Source of the DNA: Ceratothoa steindachneri
Lineage: Eukaryota; Arthropoda; Malacostraca; Isopoda; Cymothoidae
Length of the DNA: 64,000 nt
Assembly: GCA_963969495.1 (NCBI GenBank)
Contig: OZ018321.1
Span: forward strand, 104,952,066-105,016,065
Reading direction: 5' to 3'
Positions within the stretch are counted from its first letter, which is position 1, and each line of letters begins with the position of its first letter. The notes below the pieces were generated by a model that saw nothing but the letters and a program-made list of their open reading frames with translations, ran no database searches and was not told the origin of the DNA. Of this stretch, positions 56,508 to 64,000 are shown in pieces. Both the position numbers and the translations under genes were made by a program.

Positions 56508-56840
56508 CGTTTATAATTATACATGCACGACCTACCATATTCGTTATGTGAGCCAAACTGGTCGCAACTAAAATGCTGGATAACTAAGTACTTGAGTTTT
56601 ATCTCTCAGGACTGGCATTTCCATTTGCAACCAGAAGTTTCATCCATTAGACAACACTGAAAATCACCAATATCCTCTTAATCTAGAATTGCTTAGCATC
56701 TTGTCATCTACCTCAACATCATTGGAGGCGAAAATCCTTGAATCATTGTTCATTCATAAGTTAAACTCTAATTAAATTAATTACACCTCTTAAATTAAAT
56801 TACTCACCGTGTAACCAACAAATATATTAACCCGCCAACA
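56477..56840 (+). pseudogene. Penelope-like element 5: GIY-YIG fragment
   Basis: From the right arm of the hairpin the plus strand reads SIPICLRSCVVYNYTCTTYH and IRYVSQTGRN (about 56480-56570), the GIY-YIG entry (VVY..TC.TC, YVGQTGRN) of a PLE. After degraded frames, ILSSTSTSLEAKILESLFIH (about 56695-56757) supplies the C-terminal catalytic-Glu helix, followed by KLNSN and YTS. It lacks RT and is broken by several stops. Compared with PLEs 1-4 it appears to be a further family. Confidence 0.65.
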
Positions 56841-57042
56841 GACCGACCGAACATTTTTCGTTATTAGTAATGTAGCGTTAGTCAGTTGCTAACAAAATTC
56901 CAACGATACAGTTAGTCCTTCTTTGCAATTTGTTCACATTTCTACATTTCTGGTTTGTTTTTGTTTATAATACATTGGATTCTTTTATTGTTTCGATTCG
57001 ATTTAGATTGTTTTTAATTCTCGATACTCAAGTTAGTTTGTA

Positions 57043-58168
57043 TCAGGTTGGAACGAAAGTAATGTCCGATTTTCTAAAATAAAGTTTTTGATAGTATTTG
57101 TCAAAATAGTTCCTCTCGTTATCTTTTAGGAATGCTCCAATGAGTAGGTTATGCCTTTTCTTTCAGATTATAAAATACTGTTGGTAATCTTATTCAGTAT
57201 TAACTCTTATGTCATCCGATCTAAAGATCACATTAGACATGATTTACTCTATGCGTTCATAAAGGTGTCTATGCAAGTCCACGGTAAAATCCAATCAGAG
57301 CTCTTATAGGGACGATGCACTAAATGAAAGCAGTGGCAGGAGGTGGGTTTTTTTTTCTAAGTGGGTATTTTAGTGTAAAATATGAATAATTAGAAGCTTT
57401 TGACACAGAAAATCCTACTAGAACTTCTATGGAATTCACAGAACAATTTAACATAAGCTAAACGACTCTACATACTATGCCAATTGAAAAGTATTTGAAA
57501 GATTCCAGTGATTGGAAGATGGGCCCCTGCACGAACTGTCCACGGTAAATGTGCAACTGCGTTTTGCTTGATGTGAGTCATTGCTTTCACGAAACATTAG
57601 GTCACCATTATTGTGCAGCCTTGTTACTGGTGATAAGAAGTGAATACTTTATCATAATGTTAAACGTCGCCGTTCGTGGATCAATCGAGGAAGCAGAATT
57701 TCTCAATAAACTGTTAGACAACAATCAAAGAATTAGTGCTAATCTCTAGTGCAATCAACTTCGTCGTTTGAAATAAGTTTGGGGCCAAAGGTGACCCTCC
57801 TTAGGCACCAGAAGGGATGTCATCCGCCATCGCACAGCTCGAATGGCCAAAGCTTTTGGAAATATTTCTTGATCCTCCCTATTCACCTAATCTTACTCCT
57901 TCTGATTATAACTTGTTTAGGGAATCACAGAACCATTTGGATGGTCTTTGGTTCACATCAAGAGGAGAGGTTGAAAAAAGTTGTTTTTATATTTTGCATC
58001 AAAACCTGAAGAATTTTCCAAACGTGGGATTTAGAAGCTCATTCACAGATTAAACGAGGTTCTAGGAAGCAATGGTGGCTATGTTCATGATTAAATATTT
58101 CAATAGTCATAAGCTGATTATTTTTAATATATACCCTAAAATCGAACATTACTTTCGTACCAATCTGA
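57043..58168 (+). mobile_element. Mariner transposon with matched TIRs, internally eroded
   Basis: The left TIR TCAGGTTGGAACGAAAGTAA (57043 onward, preceded by TA) matches the reverse complement of the right end (TCAGATTGGTACGAAAGTAA) ending at 58168. The following base pair is TG, not TA. The 1126-bp interior has little open frame left. Recognisable transposase residues are LLDNNQRISANL (57721, HTH region), FLDPPYSPNLTPSDYNLF (about 57867-57920, third-Asp box with Asp changed to Asn in SPDL) and a C-terminal LGSNGGYVHD (about 58062-58090). It is long dead. Confidence 0.8.
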
Positions 58169-58573
58169 TGCTAAAAAAAAATAGTTTTCTTCTTTTCTTG
58201 CAAAATAACATTGAATACTGTTAATTAACTTTACGTAATATCTTATTTTTGTTTTACGTACCAATCAATATTTGTCTATTTTATTGGTTTACTTTTCCTC
58301 TTCCGCTTTTCAATTTAAACAATGATTTAATGTATTATAAACTTTTAAAGTTAATATTTTTTTTCTTTTCTCATTAGTCGCTGATCATGGTCTCAGTTGA
58401 GGTATAAAACGTCTGGAAAAAAATATTTAGCAGATTTTGCAAAGTTTCTGTTACACTCAGTTTTTTTTTAATCTTTCGAGAGGTTTACGTGTGAGATAGA
58501 AAAACTTTCGTTAAACAAATTCAGAGTTCTAATTTTTTATCACATTTAATTAAAACGTCTTTTCCATTGTGTA

Positions 58574-58900
58574 TTGGTGTGTCGAGATGGAAGTGAGAAG
58601 AATCGAGATCTCTGCTCTACACGCGCAGGCAACAATTATAAGTCCGACATCGCGAAGCGACTCAACGTCACCCATATGAGCGTCAACAGAGTCGCAGAGA
58701 GGCTCGAGAACGTGGGAAGCCTCAAAGATCAACCTCGTTATGGCAGACCTCAAGTTGTCAACCGTTTGACTGTGAAGAAGGTCTTTGTAAGTTCTCCGAA
58801 GCTCAAAATGAAAGCATTCAAGAAAAACAATATCTCGGTGGTCACGATGTCTAGGGTCGTCAAGGAAGAGGGCGGCAAGAGCTCCCGCCTATTTCCCTCT
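58574..58900 (+). pseudogene. Tc1/mariner-type transposase HTH fragment
   Basis: An open frame of 118 codons (58574-58930) contains NNYKSDIAKRLNVTHMSVNR, an HTH, then VGSLKDQPRYGRPQVVNRLT, the GRP(R) linker between the two HTHs of Tc1/mariner DNA-binding domains, then VVTMSRVVKEEGGKS, the second HTH. The catalytic DDE/D domain and the terminal repeats are missing. It lies alone between two mariners and is unrelated to either at the sequence level I could see. Confidence 0.6.
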
Positions 58901-58930
58901 TGTTTATCTGCTCGAGTTCTGCCAAAATGA

Positions 58931-59478
58931 AAGATGATGATGGATGGTTGGATGAATCCGGTGTTCCTATACTAGTGGGATAAATTAAGGTGGAGTTGAT
59001 GATAGGCAGTCGTAGAATCAACTACCACTGTGCTGGGTTCCACTCACTCATGGGCTTGGTGATCAAGCTTGCGTCTAGAGATGGTTATATGTCTTTCTGT
59101 GGCCCTAGCCGGCCCTCAAGAGTTGGGTTTGATCCCTATTCCCAAGGGTTCTAACCCAGTGGCATTCCGGAAATGTTCCTAACCCTGGATTCGTCTGTGA
59201 GTTACTCCTCAAGCCAGTTTCTCCCAGGGCCGCTGATTATGCTTTTTTCAAATGACCGACATATTAAAACGAACAACGTCTCGCACTCAACTAAAATTTA
59301 AATATCACTAACGCTCAATTAAAATCTCCAAATCACTCAGGCTAGATTAAATTTCTTCCAAATCACTCGCACTCTCAGCCACTTCTCAGCACAGATCCGA
59401 CTAAGTCTAAATAAAAGGGATGGACTCCTTCCAAAAGGAAAGAAATTCAGTCATGAGAAGTCAATTTATGTTCATTTA
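58931..59478. other. Intergenic DNA
   Basis: A moderately GC-rich block (about 58980-59240) has no recognised coding or repeat content; AT-rich sequence follows. Confidence 0.35.
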
Positions 59479-60879
59479 TTAGGTTGAGGAATAGGTTCGT
59501 GCATTTTTTAATGTTGTGTTGATTTAAGTTTTGTTGACGTGATTTGTGCATATATTAAGAAATAATAATAAATAATGAGAGCAAAATTTGCAAAGGTTAG
59601 GCTACGTCTCTTAACAGCGTAGATTATCAGGATTTTGCTTAGGCTACGTCTTAAAGTTGAGTAATAAGTCATTGCGGTTGATTTAAAAGTTGTGTTAATT
59701 TTTTTTTTTTGTTCTGTACCCTCAAAATGGAATGTGAAGTTGAAAGAAAGGCGCATTTTCGACACTTGTTGTTATTCATTTTCAATCGAGATGGGAACAA
59801 TGCAAACGCAGCCAAAGCTCGTTGCGATATTTGTGCTGCGTACGGAGAAAATGCTTTATCAGAAAGGACAGCTCAATGGTGGTTTTCACGTTTCAAAAAC
59901 GGTCATTTCAAACTTAAATGACGAAGAACGTTCTGGTCGCCTCATTAAGTTGGATGAAGATCCATTGAACGACCTTCCTCATGAAATTCCTGGTCAATCG
60001 ACTAGAGAATTGGCTGTATAATTGGCGTCTGGTCAGAAAACTCTAGTGAATCACCTTCATTTGATGAAGAAAGTTAAAAAACTCAGTACATGGGTTCCGC
60101 ACGCTTTGAGCGAAAGCAACAAACTTCAACGCTCCACGATTGCTGCAGGTTTACTTGCTCGTCACAAGGCTACTCGTAGATATAAGGACATATTTCTTAA
60201 CCGCATCATCCCTGGTGACGAAAAGTGGTGTGTTTATGTCAACATGAACCATCGAAAACATTGGCTTAGCCCCATAAAAAAACACTTCTACGATTAAAGC
60301 AAGGACTTCATCCACGAAAGACGATGCTGGGTGTGTGGTGGGATTGTGAAGGCATCATTCTTTATGAGCTCCTTGCGAACAATGAGATTGTCAATGCAGA
60401 ACTCTACGTTCAACAAATTTATCGACTCACCAAAGCTATTCTTGAAAAGCGACTTCATCGACGTTATGGAGTCCTTCTGCAACACGACAATATTCGTCCT
60501 CACATTGTCAATATGACAAAAGACGCCATTTAAACGCTTAATTGGGAAATCCTGCCGCATCCTCCATATTCGATAGACTTGGCTCCATCGGATTTTCATC
60601 TGTTCCGATCGCCTCCAACAATTTGCGCGTCGTTTCGTTCAATACTCATGTGGAATTAAGAACCTGGCTAGACGAATTCTTAGAGTCAAAATACAGAGAT
60701 TTTTATTGCAAATGCATCGAAAAACTAGTTGAACGTTGGGAGGAAGTCGTAAATAACAACGGAGAATACATTATTGATTAAATTGCATATTATTATCAGT
60801 TAAAAATGAAATTTTTCTAAAATTGTTAATGGTAATGAATAAATTTGATAAAACCGCAAGAACTTATTCCTCAACCAAA
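59479..60879 (+). mobile_element. Mariner transposon with TIRs and TA duplication
   Basis: Left TIR TTAGGTTGAGGAATAGGTTC starts at 59479 after TA; the right TIR is its near-perfect reverse complement (TTTGGTTGAGGAATAAGTTC) ending at 60879 before TA. The element is 1401 bp. Transposase starts near 59727 (MECEVERKAHFRHLLLFIFN). The TIRs and transposase fit the mellifera-type mariners found in many invertebrates. It is the most complete DNA transposon in the window. Confidence 0.9.
59727..60781 (+). pseudogene. Mariner transposase, frameshifted
   Basis: N-terminal HTH region NANAAKARCDICAAYGENAL and RTAQWWFSRFKNG lie at 59791-59910; a one-base shift then gives DEERSGRLIKLDEDPL. TWVPHALSESNKLQR (about 60090) is the WVPHEL box, IIPGDEKWCVYVN (about 60208) holds the first catalytic Asp, GVLLQHDNIRPHIV (about 60470) the second and PPYSIDLAPSDFHLF (about 60560) the third, so the D,D,D triad is retained. 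The C-terminus KLVERWEEVVNNNGEYIID ends at 60781. The lesions are one TAA near 60020, a stop at 60297 and at least three frameshifts. Confidence 0.85.
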
Positions 60880-60881
60880 TA

Positions 60882-61799
60882 TATGAGGTAAATTATCAAA
60901 TATTAAGCCTGAAAGAGGTGCAGCTGAAAATTTATATATTATCTAATAGATGCAGTTGAAAATTGATTTATCCAATCTTTGTTTTTTTTTAATATTTTCT
61001 AATTAGATCATAATTGAGTCCATTGCCCCATACCAACCATTGTAATTAGAGTGAGCCAAACAAGAGTTGATTCAGTATGGAGTAGTTGGAATTTCATAAC
61101 AAAACTGATATTTTTCCAAAAACCAACAAAAGTATCTCGCGAGGGAAATTTATATAGAAAGTAGTGAACATATCGTATTTTCGAGGACGCATTTGAGTCC
61201 GCCTCTGGGACACAATTGGTCGCAAGAATGTATTTTCCTATTTGTTTGTGTTTCGAAAGCTTAGAAAATCGCTATTATTCATCACAAACCCTTGTGTCTT
61301 AGAGTCGAACGTCGATGCTAGCCGAGGATTGACTCTGCGGTCATGTGGGAAGGGAGCACGCTAGAAGTTGGGATATAGATCCAAGTACGTGGCTTAATTA
61401 ATCAAAATCGAGTGCAGTTGGCCTAAATATAATCAATTCTTAGAGGTTCAGGGTTTAGAGAAGCTTATTGTAGAAAAATAACTTTACTATATACAAAGAA
61501 AATATTATTAGTAGAAGTAAATATGTAAATGACAATAAATAAGATGAGACCCGGGGTGCCAAACGGGAAGGAAGGGTGCAAATGACTCGATGGGACGAAA
61601 GTCCGAGAGAGGATGTACGGTAATTACTTCCAGGAAAAGGAAAAGAGTGCAAATAACAGGGAGACTCACGTAAAGCCTAATTTGACCGGAGGCTTTGGGA
61701 GATGATGAGGAAGCGGGTGGCTGCAAAGTTTCTTCTTTTTTAACATCGCTGAGAAATGAACGAGGAGTTATCCAGAGGAGAACGAAGTCGATACCCGAG
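60882..61799. other. AT-rich intergenic DNA
   Basis: Nothing recognised. Confidence 0.4.
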
Positions 61800-62400
61800 T
61801 AATAGATGCCTGTCCTTGTCTATCGTCTTTTGGGTGAGAGCTTTGGCCTTGGGTACGAACGAGGTGGGGTAGAGAGGTGACGCGTCGCGTTCGTAGCTGG
61901 AAGCCGTTGCGAGGCAGAGCAGAGTGTACGAGACTGTATGTAGCTGCTAACCAAGACGGGGCTGTATGGCATTAATTTCTCAAAGCTTTTCCTGAAGTAT
62001 TTATACTGCCTCGGTGGAAGCGGGTCGCCATAGGCCCCCCAAAGGGGGAAAGGGATCTCATTAGACTTGGCACGCCAGGGGAGGCAGGGGATATTATCGG
62101 CGAGCATCACAGGCTCGCGCGAAAGTCCTCGCTGCCGTAGGCCTGGCGCCAATCAGGCGATGTGACAGGGAAGAAGGGATGCCAACACGGACCATGCGAC
62201 CGTGCGACGTTCTTGAAGCGGCTCTTTGAGTTTGATTGACCCGACCATTCTCGATAAGAGTGCCGAGGTCATCCAACCGCGCAAAATTCTCGCTGATCCC
62301 TTGGGGCTGTCTGGTCGTACAGGTACATCTTTTCTCCGGCGCGAGGGGTAGACGTTTGGTTCTAGGGGAGGGAGGGGGGTAACCTTCTCTCTCTGACTCC
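61800..62400 (-). promoter_or_regulatory. GC-rich block with TATA-like box, possible LTR
   Basis: This block is clearly GC-richer than its flanks. On the minus strand GGCAGTATAAATACTTCAGG at about 62013-61994 contains a TATAAATA box, with GC-rich sequence upstream and a transcript-like, stop-containing stretch downstream. Several overlapping minus-strand frames (62152-61820, 62276-62094, 62497-62153) are open but match no family. A solo LTR or host promoter/CpG-rich region are both possible. Confidence 0.35.
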
Positions 62401-62759
62401 TTGAGTGTGTGAATAAGACATTGATCTTTATAATATTTATATACACGTTGTGTAAATATTTTGTGGATATAACTTTAAATAGCTCTAACTTTCTCATAAC
62501 TATTTTTAGAATTTAATTTACAGATTAATATTTAATGACATTAAATTGAAGAAGCAAATGAAAAGGCACGCTGTAATTGTTGCTATAAAAACTTATCATA
62601 ATGATAAAGAGATTGCTTGCTTTCTGAAAGTTACCTAATCCTTCGTTGCCAAAATTAGATAAAAATCTGGAACCTGCTGATAGAGATCCAACATTAACAG
62701 CAAAATTCAAAACTTAAGCAAAGGAATCTAATACCTTCAGAACCCAGGTGTTTTTGCAG

Positions 62760-62990
62760 AAAGTACGGAAAATATTCAAGAAAAATCCGGAAAATTGATT
62801 AGAGCCCTCGAAATGGACTTCAAGTTTTCGGAATGAACCATCAGAAGAGTTGTGCATGAAAATATGTAGTACCCAATTACAAGGTGAAGTAGAGCCGACA
62901 AGGAACTTCACATTTTGGCACCCCATTGGCCCTAAGAAATCTTGAAATGGGCACGCAAACCAAACACTAAAATAATATGCCATTTGTTAA
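62760..62990 (+). pseudogene. Tc1/mariner-type transposase N-terminal fragment
   Basis: The plus strand reads KNIQEKSGKLIRALEMDFKF, then TIRRVVHENM and YPITR. This matches the second HTH of octopus/arthropod-type Tc1/mariner transposases (an R.LAK.......TIRRVVHED pattern). Stops interrupt it (for example after FSE and ENM). The following DNA resembles 33218-33350, so the two places seem to hold the same old family. Confidence 0.5.
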
Positions 62991-63692
62991 TAATTAATTA
63001 ATGCAAAGCAAATTGTATAATTGTAAATAATGCTAAACAACCAGGCAATGAAATCGCTGTGCTCTCATGCTAACACACAAACATTAACACACACATTAGA
63101 AAACAAGTGCGGGCCGACGGTTTTGGCTGCGCCTTTAAAGGAGACAATTGAAACAGCTGTTCATATTAGTAATGAATCTGATACAGAGGAATTCTGACCC
63201 ACTAGCTTTGACATGGACCCGCGAAGGACGAATTTTATGTTGCTACGAATATCGGCCTGATATCAGTCAGATTTCCAAATTAGAATACTCTCTTGGTGTA
63301 TACGCGCCTACACTAAATACACGCACATACCTTCTGGTCAAATAGTGTCTGTCCAGCTCTCGGATTGTATGAACGGAGCCAGGCTCCTAATCATTTGTTA
63401 CAATAAAAGGACTTGTGTAAGACACACAGAGAGAGTTAGACAGAGAGAGAATACAAGAATATTGAGGCTGTTAATACCGATAGCCAGATACAAGGACGTG
63501 AGAATACTACAAAGCAAAATGTGGAGCATGAAACTCAATACGCCGTTATCACACAGAATTTCTCTGGTCGAGACAGACGAGCGCAGCTGTGTTTAATTTG
63601 GGGTGCTTTATCACCGTCTTCCCTCCAGTTTGATAACGCTGTCCCGCTCCCAGGTAGCAGCCGTCTCCATCTTCCCCCTCTTGGGGTAGAAG
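62991..63692. other. Intergenic DNA with CA-rich stretch
   Basis: An ACACACA-rich segment lies at about 63072-63102 and a GAGAGA-rich segment at about 63427-63450. No gene recognised. Confidence 0.4.
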
Positions 63693-63866
63693 GGAATCTC
63701 TCTTTTTTTCCAGTTCGCCTCGTCGATGCCACAAGTTATCAAGGTTCATGTTTGCTTAAGCCGCGTCCGATATCCTTTTGGAATCTCGCTTAATTCCCTT
63801 TCGCCTCGTCACTCCCAGAAATTCTCAAGGTCCATGTGTGCTTAAGCCGCGTGAGTTCTTTCCTTG
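63693..63866. repeat. Tandem duplication, unit about 87 bp
   Basis: Copy 1 (63693-63779) and copy 2 (63780-63866) share GGAATCTC, TCGCCTCGTC (63715 and 63801), TCAAGGT.CATGT.TGCTTA and AGCCGCGT with scattered mismatches. Confidence 0.75.
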
Positions 63867-64000
63867 GAAAGCCTTCGCGTGCCCAGGCCTCTGTCGGCCA
63901 TGGCTGTGGCTCCTATTTAAGGTGCTAGAGAGAACCCGAGCTTTTTGCCGTCCAAACCTCAGTATCTGTCTCCCGTGAAGTGGTCCCCTCACCCTTGTGA
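63867..64000 (+). promoter_or_regulatory. TATA-like box at the window edge
   Basis: GGCTCCTATTTAAGGTGC at about 63908-63925 resembles a TATA element, followed by a C/T-rich segment. With the upstream tandem duplication and GC-rich composition this could be an LTR or a host promoter; the sequence ends before it can be tested. Confidence 0.25.

Overview
This window is a eukaryotic, AT-rich, intergenic 'transposon graveyard'. No intact host protein-coding gene could be supported. The repeat mix suggests an invertebrate metazoan, with crustacean or other aquatic arthropod the best guess. It includes several divergent non-LTR retrotransposons, GIY-YIG Penelope-like elements (PLEs), a Ty3/gypsy element, mariner and Tc1 transposons, a hAT/ZMYM-like remnant and many long (TA)n tracts. 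The taxon is an inference from element types, not read from a host gene.

Layout. 1-1.6 kb: 3' half of a CR1/L2-type LINE with an (ATT)n tail. 3.0-5.7 kb: Tc1/mariner-like and hAT/ZMYM1-like remnants. 6.9-7.4 kb: a second LINE 3' end. 7.5-9.2 kb: two different PLEs separated by (TA)n; the first carries a hammerhead-ribozyme-like motif and terminal inverted repeats. 9.4-14.2 kb (minus): a jockey-type LINE (family J) with a tandem repeat beyond its 3' end. 14.9-22.1 kb: a PLE tail interrupted by a complete LTR retrotransposon (15177-21997). 22.1-24.5 kb: a second J copy and a mariner. 24.5-25.4 kb: another PLE with a degenerate hammerhead, ending in (TA)n. 25.6-28.4 kb (minus): a degenerate LINE of another family. 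29.3-29.6 kb: a 19-bp minisatellite. 30.6-34.1 kb: mariner-like remnants and a 5S rRNA-like fragment. 35.3-39.4 kb (minus): a nearly full-length two-ORF CR1-like LINE. 42.3-43.1 kb (minus): a Tc1-like remnant. 43.5-46.2 kb: a third J copy, tail to tail with a LINE at 46.2-49.5 kb (minus) that is the best-preserved LINE here. 49.5-54.8 kb: no recognisable gene. 54.8-56.9 kb: a Helitron-like terminus, a (TA)n tract in a perfect inverted repeat, and a PLE fragment with an inverted 5' arm. 57.0-60.9 kb: two mariners with matched terminal inverted repeats and a lone transposase HTH fragment between them. 60.9-64 kb: GC-rich, promoter- or LTR-like blocks and another transposase remnant.

The most unusual items are four. 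(1) The LTR retrotransposon has gypsy-type domains but copia-type order: protease, integrase, reverse transcriptase, RNase H. This is the arrangement known from Gmr1-like elements. (2) In the PLE at 7.55-8.54 kb, an inverted terminal copy stops exactly at the predicted self-cleavage site of its hammerhead-like motif. (3) PLE pieces repeatedly lie next to (TA)n tracts. (4) The LTR element sits inside a PLE C-terminal coding region, and collapsing its 5-bp target duplication restores that PLE's reading frame. All coding copies are broken by stops or frameshifts, so the locus looks old and neutrally decaying.
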